A stretch of 20,072 nt of DNA from WHSW01 sp035296705 (lineage in GTDB: Bacteria; Actinomycetota; Thermoleophilia; Solirubrobacterales; 70-9). The notes below the pieces were generated by a model that was not told the origin of the DNA, ran no database searches, and was given only the letters and a program-made list of their open reading frames with translations. The translations under genes were made by a program, and so were the position numbers. The stretch is taken from assembly GCA_035296705.1 (NCBI GenBank), contig DATHAL010000010.1, positions 1 through 20,072 of the forward strand. Reading direction: 5' to 3'. Below are positions 1 to 7,444 of this stretch, in pieces (position 1 is the stretch's first letter; each line of letters starts with the position of its first letter).

Positions 1-1
1 C

Positions 2-7
2 TCTAAT
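2..7 (+). promoter_or_regulatory. -10-like hexamer upstream of dnaB
   Basis: TCTAAT matches TATAAT at five of six positions and ends 10 bases before the dnaB ATG. The adjoining bases (TAATTAGACAAACG) contain no Shine-Dalgarno sequence. This suggests a leaderless or nearly leaderless dnaB transcript. The window begins here, so no -35 region can be examined. Confidence 0.4.
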
Positions 8-17
8 TAGACAAACG

Positions 18-1466
18 ATGGCGACTGCAGAGGCATACGTACCGCCGCAGAACCTGGAGGCCGAGGAGTCGGTGCTCGGCGCGCTGATGGTCTCCGAGGC
101 GGCGATGAACCCGGTGATCCTCGACGTCCGGCTCACCGAGGAGGACTTCTACCGCGAGCGCCACCGGATCATCTTCAAGGCGATCAAGCGCCTCTATGAG
201 CGCTCAGAGCCGATCGACGCCCTCACCGTCTCCGAGCTCCTCGCCCAGCAGGGCGAGCTCGAGGAGGCGGGGGGCAGGGACGGGGTCTCCCATCTGGCCT
301 CGACCGTTCCCGTCCCCGGCAACGCACGCCACTACGCGCGGATCGTCCAGCAGAACGCGCTGCTACGCCGGCTGCTCGAGGCCTCGCACAGGATCCAGCG
401 CTCGGTCTACGACCACGAGGGCGAGCCCCAGCAGCTCGCCGAGCAGGCCGAGCGGATGCTCTTCAACGTCGCGCACGAGGAGCAGGTCGAGGACTTCCAC
501 GTCCTCAAGGACATCCTCTCCCGCGAGGTCGACCGCCTCGAGGAGCTCGCCACCGGCAACGCGGAGGTCACCGGGACGCCCTCCGGGTTCGCCGAGTTCG
601 ACGCGATCACCGGCGGCTTTCAGCCCGGCAACCTGATCATCGTGGCCGCCCGCCCGGGCATGGGGAAGTCCGGCTTCGTCGCGAACATCGCCGAGCACGT
701 CTCGATCAAGCAGGGCCGCCCGGTCGCCTTCTTCTCGCTCGAGATGTCCGACGCGGAGCTCGCCCAGCGGCTGATCGCGAAGCGCTCCCGCATCCCGTCG
801 GACAAGCTTCGCAAGGGCAAGGTCGGCGAGCGCGACTGGGCGAGGGTGCTGCGGGTCTGCAACGAGATCGAGTCGGCGCCGCTCTGGATCGACGAGTCCT
901 CCGACCTGGGCCTGCTCGACCTGCGCGCGAAGGCACGGCGGCTGCACGCGCAGGAGAGGAGCGCCGGCAACGGCGGCCTGGCGCTGATCATCATCGACTA
1001 CATCCAGCTCATGCGAGCCGAGGACCCGCGCGCCAACCGCGTGGAGCAGGTCGGTCAGATGAGCCGCGGCCTCAAGATCCTCGCCCGCGAGCTCAAGGTG
1101 CCCGTGATCGCCCTGTCGCAGCTCTCCCGAGCCCCGGAGCAGCGCACCGGCCGCGACAAGCGCCCGATCCTCTCGGACCTGCGGGAGTCCGGGAACCTCG
1201 AGCAGGACGCGGACCTCGTCGCGTTCATCTACCGCGAGGACTACTACAAGAACTTCGACGACGACGTGGACGCGGCCGAGCGCGAGGAGCTCAAGGGGAT
1301 CGCCGAGCTGATCGTCCGCAAGAACCGAAACGGCCCGATCGACACGATCAAGCTCGTGTTCAAGGAGCAGTTCGCGTCCTTCGCCGACCTCGCGTACACC
1401 GACCGCGTGCCGCGCACGGCGCCCTCCGACGACGACGCGATCGCGAGCGTCGCCGGGGACGATTGA
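18..1466 (+). CDS. dnaB: replicative DNA helicase DnaB
   Basis: This is the hexameric 5'-3' helicase that unwinds the chromosome at the replication fork. The 482-residue length is normal for DnaB, and no intein interrupts it. The N-terminal helical domain opens with the typical VPPQNLEAEESVLGAL (residues about 8-23). The RecA-like ATPase domain has Walker A ARPGMGKS at 211-218, the conserved SLEMS segment, Walker B LIIIDYIQLM with D327, and the basic arginine-finger region RKNRNGP from about 434. The ATG at 18 is chosen because it starts exactly at the conserved N-terminus. No Shine-Dalgarno sequence precedes it, and a TCTAAT hexamer just upstream suggests a leaderless transcript. The stop overlaps the next start by one base (TGATG), linking the helicase to a helicase loader. 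Confidence 0.97.
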   Translation: MATAEAYVPPQNLEAEESVLGALMVSEAAMNPVILDVRLTEEDFYRERHRIIFKAIKRLYERSEPIDALTVSELLAQQGELEEAGGRDGVSHLASTVPVPGNARHYARIVQQNALLRRLLEASHRIQRSVYDHEGEPQQLAEQAERMLFNVAHEEQVEDFHVLKDILSREVDRLEELATGNAEVTGTPSGFAEFDAITGGFQPGNLIIVAARPGMGKSGFVANIAEHVSIKQGRPVAFFSLEMSDAELAQRLIAKRSRIPSDKLRKGKVGERDWARVLRVCNEIESAPLWIDESSDLGLLDLRAKARRLHAQERSAGNGGLALIIIDYIQLMRAEDPRANRVEQVGQMSRGLKILARELKVPVIALSQLSRAPEQRTGRDKRPILSDLRESGNLEQDADLVAFIYREDYYKNFDDDVDAAEREELKGIAELIVRKNRNGPIDTIKLVFKEQFASFADLAYTDRVPRTAPSDDDAIASVAGDD

Positions 1467-2182
1467 TGGCCGGAAACGTCGAGCGTCTCCAGCCCGCCTG
1501 CCCGCTCGGCCTCTGCGACGGCAGCGGATGGATCGTCGACTCCAACGATGTCGCGCGGCCGTGCGAGTGCCGCGAGCGCCGCATTCAGCAGGCGCGGACG
1601 CGCGGCGTGCGCAGCGTGCTGCCCACCAAGTACCAGGGCGTGAGCTTTGACCGTCCGCCGATCGCGGACATGGCGCGCGATGCGCGCACGCGCGCGGTCG
1701 TCGCGGAGGTGCGCCGCTACGTCGAGGACCTTCCGGACCGGATCGCCACCGGACGCGGCCTCTGGCTGGAGGGCAACGTCGGCACCGGCAAGACGACGCT
1801 CGCGATGCTGGTCTCGAAGCAGGCGATCGAGGCCGGCCACAGCGTCGCGATCTACTCGCTGCCGCGACTCCTCGCCCGCATCCGGCGGACCTACGACGCC
1901 GACGCCGGCGAGCTCTCCTACCTCGGCTTCTTCAACCGCCTGACATCCGTCGACCTGCTCCACGTCGACGACCTCGGGGCCGAGAAGCGAAGCGACTGGG
2001 TGCTCGAGCAGCTCTACGCGATCGTGGACGAGCGCTACGCGACGAACCGTTCGATGCTCGTGACCACCAACATGGGCGTCACGGATCTCGAGGCACAGAT
2101 CGGCGAGCGCACCGTCTCGCGGCTCGCGGAGATGTGCGAGACGCTGCTCATGTACGGGGACGATCACCGCTACGCCGCCTGA
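1466..2182 (+). CDS. DnaI/DnaC-type AAA+ helicase loader
   Basis: Predicted ATPase of 238 residues that would load the DnaB ring onto DNA. The N-terminus has a likely zinc-binding module: C12, C17, C33 and C35 around a CDGSGW turn, as in DnaI and phage loaders. The AAA+ core has Walker A GNVGTGKT (103-110), Walker B LLHVDDL (164-170), sensor-1 VTTN (199-202) and a box-VII-like GERTVSRL (213-220) carrying the arginine finger. The ATG at 1466 shares its A with the dnaB stop. An in-frame TTG one codon earlier is less likely. Direct coupling to dnaB makes the loader role more convincing than an IstB-type transposition role, and no transposase is nearby. Most actinobacteria are thought to rely on DciA, so this is notable. 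Function is inferred from motifs and context. Confidence 0.85.
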   Translation: MAGNVERLQPACPLGLCDGSGWIVDSNDVARPCECRERRIQQARTRGVRSVLPTKYQGVSFDRPPIADMARDARTRAVVAEVRRYVEDLPDRIATGRGLWLEGNVGTGKTTLAMLVSKQAIEAGHSVAIYSLPRLLARIRRTYDADAGELSYLGFFNRLTSVDLLHVDDLGAEKRSDWVLEQLYAIVDERYATNRSMLVTTNMGVTDLEAQIGERTVSRLAEMCETLLMYGDDHRYAA

Positions 2183-2211
2183 GCGCTGACCGGCGCTGCG
2201 CGGCGAGCGGC

Positions 2212-2217
2212 CATAAT
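2212..2217 (+). promoter_or_regulatory. -10-like hexamer upstream of purA
   Basis: CATAAT matches TATAAT at five of six positions and ends nine bases before the purA ATG in an otherwise very GC-rich 44-base gap. A weak -35-like CTGACC lies at 2186-2191, but the 20-base spacer is long. There is no Shine-Dalgarno sequence between the hexamer and the start, so a transcript with at most a few leader bases is predicted. Confidence 0.5.
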
Positions 2218-2226
2218 TCCCCCGCT

Positions 2227-3525
2227 ATGCCGGGCATCGTGATCATCGGGACCCAGTGGGGCGACGAGGGCAAGGGCAAGGTCGTCGACCTGCTCGCCGA
2301 GCGCGCCGCGATGGTCGTCCGGTTCCAGGGCGGCAACAACGCCGGCCACACGATCGTCCGTGACGGCGAGGAGTTCAAGTTCCACCTGGTCCCCTCGGGG
2401 ATCCTCTACTCGGGCAAGCTCTGCGTGATCGGAAACGGCGTCGTGATCGATCCGGCGGTGCTCACCTCGGAGCTCGACGGGCTGCGACGCCGCGGAGTCG
2501 ACGTGAGCGGGCTGCGGATCTCCGCCAACGCCCACCTGATCATGCCCTACCACGTGATGCTCGACACCGCGGGCGAGGCGAAGCTGGGGAAGCTCGAGAT
2601 CGGCACCACGAAGCGCGGCATCGGCCCCTGCTACGCGGACAAGTCGGCGCGGCTCGGGATCCGGGTCCAGGACCTCCTCGACGCGAAGATCCTGCGGAAG
2701 AAGATCATGGCGGCGCTGGAGCCCAAGCAGCAGCTCCTGCGTCCGTTCGCGCGCGACCCGAAGCTCGACCTGCACACGATGACCGAGGAGTACCTGCGCT
2801 ACGGGCATCGCCTCGAGCCGTACATCGCGGACACCTCGCGTCTCTGCTGGGACGCGCTCGACTCCGGCGAGACGGTGATCTTCGAGGGCGCGCAGGCGGC
2901 CCTGCTCGACCTCGACCACGGCACCTATCCGTTCGTCACGTCCTCGAACCCGATCGCGGGAGCCGCCTGCGTCGGCGCCGGTGTCGGGCCGGCCGACATC
3001 GACGAGGTCTGGGGGGTCTGCAAGGCCTACACGACGCGGGTCGGGGCGGGGCCGTTTCCGAGCGAGCTCGACGACGAGATCGGCACGCACCTGCGCGAAC
3101 GCGGGCACGAGTACGGGACGACGACCGGGCGCGAGCGCCGCTGCGGCTGGCTGGACCTCGTGGCGCTTCGCTACGCGACGAGGCTCAACCGCCTCTCGGC
3201 GCTCGCGATCACGAAGCTCGACGTCCTCTCTGGCCTCGACTCCCTCCGGATCGCCGTCCGCTACCGGGGTAGGGAGGGCGCCGTGTTCGACGAGTTCCCG
3301 TACCACCAGTCGATCCTCCACACGGCGACCGCCGGATACGAGGAGCTGCCCGGCTGGGGCGAGGACATCAGTGGCGCGCGGTCGGAGGCCGACCTGCCGC
3401 CGGAGGCGCGCAATTACCTCGAGGCGATCTCCGATTCCGCCGGCGTCCCGATCAGGCTGGTCGGCGTCGGCCCGGGGCGCGACCAGGTGATCTCGACCGG
3501 CGCTGCGAAGCTTCGCGCCGCGTAG
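2227..3525 (+). CDS. purA: adenylosuccinate synthetase
   Basis: Catalyses GTP-dependent joining of IMP and aspartate to adenylosuccinate, the first committed step from IMP to AMP, in the cytoplasm. The protein is 432 residues, the usual family length. It starts with MPGIVIIGTQWGDEGKGK; the P-loop-like WGDEGKGK is at 11-18 with catalytic D13, and NNAGHT places H41 where E. coli PurA has its catalytic histidine. RGIGPCYADK and TTGRERRCGW, conserved IMP and aspartate/GTP site segments, are also present. The reading frame stays open upstream to 2134, but that part overlaps the loader and lacks homology, so the ATG at 2227 is used. The gene lies 44 bases after the loader and appears to have its own promoter. 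It converges on the small membrane peptide gene ending at 3544. Confidence 0.97.
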   Translation: MPGIVIIGTQWGDEGKGKVVDLLAERAAMVVRFQGGNNAGHTIVRDGEEFKFHLVPSGILYSGKLCVIGNGVVIDPAVLTSELDGLRRRGVDVSGLRISANAHLIMPYHVMLDTAGEAKLGKLEIGTTKRGIGPCYADKSARLGIRVQDLLDAKILRKKIMAALEPKQQLLRPFARDPKLDLHTMTEEYLRYGHRLEPYIADTSRLCWDALDSGETVIFEGAQAALLDLDHGTYPFVTSSNPIAGAACVGAGVGPADIDEVWGVCKAYTTRVGAGPFPSELDDEIGTHLRERGHEYGTTTGRERRCGWLDLVALRYATRLNRLSALAITKLDVLSGLDSLRIAVRYRGREGAVFDEFPYHQSILHTATAGYEELPGWGEDISGARSEADLPPEARNYLEAISDSAGVPIRLVGVGPGRDQVISTGAAKLRAA

Positions 3526-3543
3526 GAGCCCGCCCGAGGTTTC

Positions 3544-3681
3544 TCAGCCGCCGGCACGCGAGCCACGGCCGCGGCGACGATCCGAGACGGCGATCGCGAT
3601 CACGCCGGCGATCACGATCAGCGGCGCCGCAGCAAACCCGAGGCCGACGAGCCAGTGGCCGGCATGAGCAAGGGGAACCAT
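3544..3681 (-). CDS. 45-residue single-pass membrane peptide
   Basis: A very small protein of unknown function whose ATG shares a base with the stop of the 614-residue membrane protein (TGATG at 3683-3679), a strong sign of translational coupling. It begins MVPLAHAGHWLVGLG, so two histidines (H6, H9) precede a single hydrophobic segment (about residues 11-32). It then ends in a basic tail SDRRRGRGSR, consistent with an N-out, C-in orientation. The frame is open further upstream inside the larger gene, but the coupled ATG gives the natural start. The histidine pair next to a membrane segment could bind metal or heme. A role as an accessory subunit of its large partner is an inference from coupling only. 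Confidence 0.65.
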   Translation of the reverse strand: MVPLAHAGHWLVGLGFAAAPLIVIAGVIAIAVSDRRRGRGSRAGG

Positions 3682-5525
3682 CACACCGGCACCGCCCTGC
3701 GGTACGTCCGCCGTGTCGGCTCGCCGCTCGTCCGCCGCTCGTCCGGCCTCGCGATCCGCGTGAGCACCCACCCCAGCAGGGCGATGAGGGCGGCGACGAT
3801 GGCCGCGACGGCCGCGTACGCGAGCGCCGCGAGGTAGCCCGGGACGCCCGGCTGCTGCTCGCGCTGCAGGATCTCGGTCTCATCCACGAACGAGCGCGTG
3901 AAGTGCGGCTTCGCCGGGACGGCGGGCGCCGGGATCGCGCTGTCCTCGGGCATGTAGATCGGGACGCCGGCGACGTAGTTGTCGCGGTGGAGCCGGACCA
4001 ACGTCTTCCAGGTCCCGTACGCGGGGAGCGGCTCGGTGGTGCGGTAGACGCCGGAGCCGACCTCCTCCAGGCGGTCGACGACCAGGTCGCCGCCCTGCCA
4101 CGAGATCGCGTTCACCCAGTAGGCCTCGTCGGCGATCGCGGGCGGGTCGAGGCGGATCGTCACGTCCACGGTGCGCTGCGGGCCGCCGCTCGCGTTGCGC
4201 AGATCGACGCTCGCGCGCCAGCCGCTCGGCGTCTGGTCGCCGACGTTGAGCGCGACGGCGGCGACGATCGCGGCGAGGCCGGCGGCGGCGGGCGCGAGCG
4301 CCGGCGCGGGTCGGCGGCCGCGGCCGCGGCCGGCCTCCAGCGAGGCGCCGAGGAAGGCGCCGAGGAGCCCGGCGCCGATCCCAGCGAAGAGCACCGCGAC
4401 GATCGTCTCGGCGATCAGGCTCTCGGGCCAGGGAACCGGCATCCAGACGTGTGACCAGCCGTACTCCGCGGCGAAGCCGACGGTGGCGATCAAGGCGCCG
4501 GAGAGCGCGCCGAAGAGATAGGTCCGGCGGGTGCTGACGACGATTGCGAGCCCCTCGACGCAGAGGGCCTCGGCGAGGTAGAGCGGCAGGTGCGGGGTCG
4601 CCTCGCCGAAGACCTGCCCGACGATCAGCGCCACGATCCCGCGGACGCATACGAAGAAAATGGCGGCACCGAGGGCGGCGCCCGGGCCGATCCAGACGCG
4701 CGCCGCGACGAGCGCGATGCCGGCCGCGAACGCGAGCATGATCGGCTCGAGGACGAGCTGGAATTGCGGCACGCCGAAGTCGAACTCGGCCTGGAAGGTC
4801 GAGAGCCCGATCAAAAGACCACCGACCGCGAACGCGCCGCGATACCTGAACGCGAAGTTGACGGCGCGCCCGACGCTCGCGGGGGCGCCACCCCCCGCAG
4901 AGCCAGGGGCCGGCTCGGAGCGGCCCTCGACGATCAGGATCGCGCTGCCGATCAGCGTCAGCCCCGCCCCTCCGATCAGCATCAAGTGGGTCGGTCCCCA
5001 GAGAGTCACGTCCTGACCGAAGATCCGGTGCCAGATGTCGTCGAGCGGGAAGCCGATCAGCGCGAATGCAGCCGCGGCGATCATCGCGATCCCGCCGAGC
5101 GGCGCGTACCAGTCGCCGGAGATCCGTACGGCACGCGAACTGGGCTTGCCCTCGGGGAGCACGATCGCCAGGAAGCCGGCAGCGAAGATGCCGAAGAGGC
5201 CGATCAGGATCAGGTAGTGCGCCGGATTGGCGAGCGGCCCTGAGTCGCGCCCCTCGTCGATGTGCAGGGAGATGTCCCAGTACATGCCGAGCAGCGCGAC
5301 GAGGAGCGCCCCCATCGCGACGACCGACGGCAGCGCCGCCCAAGGCGCGAACCGCGTGTCGCGGGCGGCCAGCGCCGTCAGCCGGCGAAGCAGGTCGGAC
5401 CTCCCGGTGCGATGTGCCCAGCCGAGGTAAAGCAGGACGGCTGTTGCGATCAGGGCACCTCCGGTGGCGGCGATCACCTCACCGACGGCAGCTCCTCCAG
5501 CGGGTGCACTATCGACCGTCTTCAT
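3681..5525 (-). CDS. polytopic membrane protein with C-terminal FixH/YtkA-like domain
   Basis: Integral membrane protein of 614 residues, not assigned to a named family with confidence. Residues about 15-400 hold roughly nine to ten hydrophobic segments. A soluble stretch at about 430-545 contains a beta-rich pattern (ISWQGGDLVVDRLEEVGSGV, then PAYGTWKTLVRLHR) resembling FixH/YtkA-like extracytoplasmic domains. A last membrane segment (about 564-588) and a basic tail close the protein. Histidines sit at or near segment ends (H88, H103, H166, H180 in LWGPTH, H312, H359), which hints at metal or heme binding. The ATG at 5525 has AAGGAGG only three bases upstream. It is divergent from the carboxylase gene and coupled to a 45-residue peptide. 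A role in copper or respiratory membrane chemistry is a guess from the domain type. Confidence 0.8.
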   Translation of the reverse strand: MKTVDSAPAGGAAVGEVIAATGGALIATAVLLYLGWAHRTGRSDLLRRLTALAARDTRFAPWAALPSVVAMGALLVALLGMYWDISLHIDEGRDSGPLANPAHYLILIGLFGIFAAGFLAIVLPEGKPSSRAVRISGDWYAPLGGIAMIAAAAFALIGFPLDDIWHRIFGQDVTLWGPTHLMLIGGAGLTLIGSAILIVEGRSEPAPGSAGGGAPASVGRAVNFAFRYRGAFAVGGLLIGLSTFQAEFDFGVPQFQLVLEPIMLAFAAGIALVAARVWIGPGAALGAAIFFVCVRGIVALIVGQVFGEATPHLPLYLAEALCVEGLAIVVSTRRTYLFGALSGALIATVGFAAEYGWSHVWMPVPWPESLIAETIVAVLFAGIGAGLLGAFLGASLEAGRGRGRRPAPALAPAAAGLAAIVAAVALNVGDQTPSGWRASVDLRNASGGPQRTVDVTIRLDPPAIADEAYWVNAISWQGGDLVVDRLEEVGSGVYRTTEPLPAYGTWKTLVRLHRDNYVAGVPIYMPEDSAIPAPAVPAKPHFTRSFVDETEILQREQQPGVPGYLAALAYAAVAAIVAALIALLGWVLTRIARPDERRTSGEPTRRTYRRAVPV

Positions 5526-5528
5526 GCG

Positions 5529-5535
5529 CCTCCTT
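5529..5535 (-). promoter_or_regulatory. strong Shine-Dalgarno sequence
   Basis: On the minus strand AAGGAGG is followed by CGC and then the ATG of the 614-residue membrane protein. The three-base spacing is short, but the match to the 16S rRNA tail is full. It is the only strong Shine-Dalgarno sequence I found at a transcription-unit start in this window, and it fixes the start at 5525. Confidence 0.6.
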
Positions 5536-5551
5536 CGATCGCTTCAAAAGT

Positions 5552-5567
5552 CCTACCCATCGTTAGG
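5552..5567. promoter_or_regulatory. imperfect 16-bp dyad, candidate operator
   Basis: CCTACCCATCGTTAGG reads nearly the same on both strands (six of eight half-site positions match). It lies 27-42 bases upstream of the minus-strand ATG at 5525, where it would overlap the promoter or leader of the membrane-protein gene. The regulator is unknown. Confidence 0.35.
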
Positions 5568-5590
5568 CAGGCCATTCACGACATTACCCA

Positions 5591-5611
5591 GTGTTACACC
5601 GATTTATGTAA
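5591..5611. promoter_or_regulatory. overlapping dyads, candidate TetR-type operator
   Basis: Two dyads overlap here. GTGT-T-ACAC at 5591-5599 is a perfect nine-base dyad. TTACA-N8-TGTAA at 5594-5611 has perfect five-base arms. A further TTAC at 5584 is a direct repeat exactly ten bases from the TTAC at 5594. The region is AT-rich compared with its surroundings and lies between two divergent starts. On the minus strand TTTACA (5612-5607) and TAATGT (5586-5581) could serve as -35 and -10, which a protein bound here would block. TetR-type sites are often of this form. The assignment is inference. Confidence 0.4.
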
Positions 5612-5654
5612 AGGTTTCAGCAGATCGAGATCACGCCTGACGCGAGGGCCGGGT

Positions 5655-5660
5655 TATCCT
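5655..5660 (+). promoter_or_regulatory. -10-like hexamer of the carboxylase gene
   Basis: TATCCT fits TANNNT and ends nine bases before the ATG at 5670. No Shine-Dalgarno sequence lies between them. No convincing -35 is visible at the usual distance. A leaderless or almost leaderless transcript is predicted. Confidence 0.5.
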
Positions 5661-5669
5661 CCCGCGCCA

Positions 5670-7439
5670 ATGTTCGAGAAGGTCCTGGTCGCGAACCGGG
5701 GTGAGATCGCGGTCCGGGTCATGCGGACGCTGAAGGAGATGGGGATCGCCTCCGTCGGCGTGTACAGCGAGGCCGATCGCGAGACGCCGCACGTCCGCGA
5801 GGCGGACGAGGCCTTCCTGCTCGGCCCGCCGGTCCCGGCGGAGAGCTACCTGAACGTCGAGAAGATGATCGCGATCGCGACGGAGGCGGGCGCCGAGGCG
5901 GTGCATCCGGGCTACGGCTTCCTCGCCGAGAACGCCGCGTTCGCCACCGCGCTCGCCGATGCCGAGCTCGTGTTCATAGGCCCGCCGGCGAGCGCGATCG
6001 AGGCGATGGGCTCGAAGACGCGAGCGCGCGAGATCATGAAGGAGGCCGGGGTGCCGATCGTGCCGGGGTCGACCGAGCCGTCGCCCGATGTCGAGTCGGC
6101 CCGCAAGACCGCGGAGGAGATCGGCTACCCGATCGCCTGCAAGGCGGCCGGCGGCGGCGGTGGCAAGGGCTTCCGGGTCGCCCGCACGCCCGACGAGCTC
6201 GAGGCGGCCTTCGAGGGCGCCGCTCGCGAAGGCGAGAAGTTCTTCTCCGACGACCGCGTCTACCTCGAGCGCTACCTCGACGACCCGCGTCACGTCGAGG
6301 TCCAGGTGCTCGCGGACTCCCACGGCAACGTGATCCACCTCGGCGAGCGCGACTGCTCGATCCAGCGACGCCACCAGAAGCTGATCGAGGAGGCGCCCGG
6401 GCCGCACGTCGACGAGGAGATGCGCGACCGGATCGGCAAGATCGCAATCGCGGCGGCGCGCGCGGTCGACTACCGCGGCGCCGGCACGGTCGAGGGGATG
6501 CAGGTGGGCGAGGACTACTTCTTCCTGGAGATGAACACCCGCGTCCAGGTCGAGCACTGCGTCACGGAGATGGTGACGGGCATCGACATCGTTCGCGAGC
6601 AGATCCTCGTCGCGGCCGGGGAGCCGCTCTCCGTCCCACAGGGGGACGTCGACTTCCGCGGGCACGCGATCGAGTGCCGGATCAACGCCGAGGCAGCGCA
6701 CAAGAACTTCGCTCCCGCGCCGGGGAAGATCGAGCGCTACATCGAGCCGGCGGGCCCCGGCGTGCGGGTCGACTCCGGGCTCGAGGCCGGATCGGAGGTG
6801 ACGCCGCTCTATGACCCGATGGTCGCGAAGCTGATCGTCTGGGACGTCGACCGCTCCAAAGCGACGCGGCGGATGCTGCGCGCGCTCGACGAGTACATCA
6901 TCGAGCCGCTGACGACGCTGATCCCCTTCCACAGGGCCATCCTCGCCACCGAGCAGTGGGCGAACGGCGAGACCTGCCGTGACCTGACAGAGAGCAAGGA
7001 ATGGCTCAAATCGCTCGCACCGGAGCCGGCGGCCCAAGCCTCGGCCGACGACGAAGAGGCCGAGAAGACCGAACGGACGTATTCGGTCGAGGTGAACGGC
7101 AAGCTCCACGAGGTGCGGGTGATCGGCGCCGCGCTCTCCGCGAACGGGCCGGCGCCCGCGGCGACCGCAGCTCGCCGGCCGCCGCGTCGGGAGCGCGGCG
7201 GGGGCGCCCGCGGCGGGGGCGCGGGGGGGCCGGCGCTGCCATCGCCGCTCCAGGGCACGGTGCTCAAGGTCGCGGTCTCCCAGGGGGCTGAGGTCCAGGA
7301 GGGCGACCTGATCTGCGTGATCGAGGCGATGAAGATGGAGAACGAGATCACCGCCCACCGCGCCGGCAAGGTCGTCGAGTTGGGCGTCTCCGCGGGCGCG
7401 GCGATCAACTCAGGCGACCAGATCTGCGTGATCGAATAG
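5670..7439 (+). CDS. accC: acyl-CoA carboxylase alpha subunit (biotin carboxylase + BCCP)
   Basis: Catalyses ATP-dependent carboxylation of biotin and carries the biotin, supplying malonyl-CoA or methylmalonyl-CoA synthesis with a separate carboxyltransferase subunit that is not in this window. The protein is 589 residues, the length of actinobacterial alpha subunits. The N-terminal fold starts MFEKVLVANRGEIAVRV. The ATP-grasp glycine loop GGGGGKG is at 161-167, ERDCSIQRRHQK follows, and MNTRVQVEH is at 288-296 with R291. The proline usual after that histidine is a cysteine (C297). A Gly/Arg/Pro-rich linker (about 495-523) leads to the biotinyl domain with EAMKMEN and biotinylated K555. The open frame extends upstream to 5262, but that part is antisense to the membrane-protein gene, so the ATG at 5670 is used. 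Confidence 0.95.
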   Translation: MFEKVLVANRGEIAVRVMRTLKEMGIASVGVYSEADRETPHVREADEAFLLGPPVPAESYLNVEKMIAIATEAGAEAVHPGYGFLAENAAFATALADAELVFIGPPASAIEAMGSKTRAREIMKEAGVPIVPGSTEPSPDVESARKTAEEIGYPIACKAAGGGGGKGFRVARTPDELEAAFEGAAREGEKFFSDDRVYLERYLDDPRHVEVQVLADSHGNVIHLGERDCSIQRRHQKLIEEAPGPHVDEEMRDRIGKIAIAAARAVDYRGAGTVEGMQVGEDYFFLEMNTRVQVEHCVTEMVTGIDIVREQILVAAGEPLSVPQGDVDFRGHAIECRINAEAAHKNFAPAPGKIERYIEPAGPGVRVDSGLEAGSEVTPLYDPMVAKLIVWDVDRSKATRRMLRALDEYIIEPLTTLIPFHRAILATEQWANGETCRDLTESKEWLKSLAPEPAAQASADDEEAEKTERTYSVEVNGKLHEVRVIGAALSANGPAPAATAARRPPRRERGGGARGGGAGGPALPSPLQGTVLKVAVSQGAEVQEGDLICVIEAMKMENEITAHRAGKVVELGVSAGAAINSGDQICVIE

Positions 7440-7444
7440 CGGCG

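Noticed and set aside
1466..2182. Loader gene as part of an IS21-type element (IstB)
   Set aside because: There is no IstA-like transposase or terminal inverted repeat, and it is fused by overlap to dnaB.
2134..2226. Upstream in-frame extension of purA
   Set aside because: It overlaps the 3' end of the loader gene. The family N-terminus begins exactly at the ATG at 2227, with catalytic D13 and H41 in standard numbering.
3880..5343. A 487-codon minus-strand frame within the membrane-protein gene
   Set aside because: The same DNA is read in another frame by the clear membrane protein. The alternative product is nearly all Arg, Ala, Gly, Asp and Pro.
5262..5669. Upstream in-frame extension of the carboxylase gene
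   Set aside because: The extension is antisense to the divergent membrane-protein gene and crosses the operator region. Homology begins at the ATG at 5670.
7190..7240. Low-complexity Gly/Arg-rich run inside the carboxylase gene as a possible frameshift or repeat expansion
   Set aside because: The frame is intact through it into the biotinyl domain with EAMKMEN. Flexible Pro/Ala/Gly linkers are normal between the two domains of this family.
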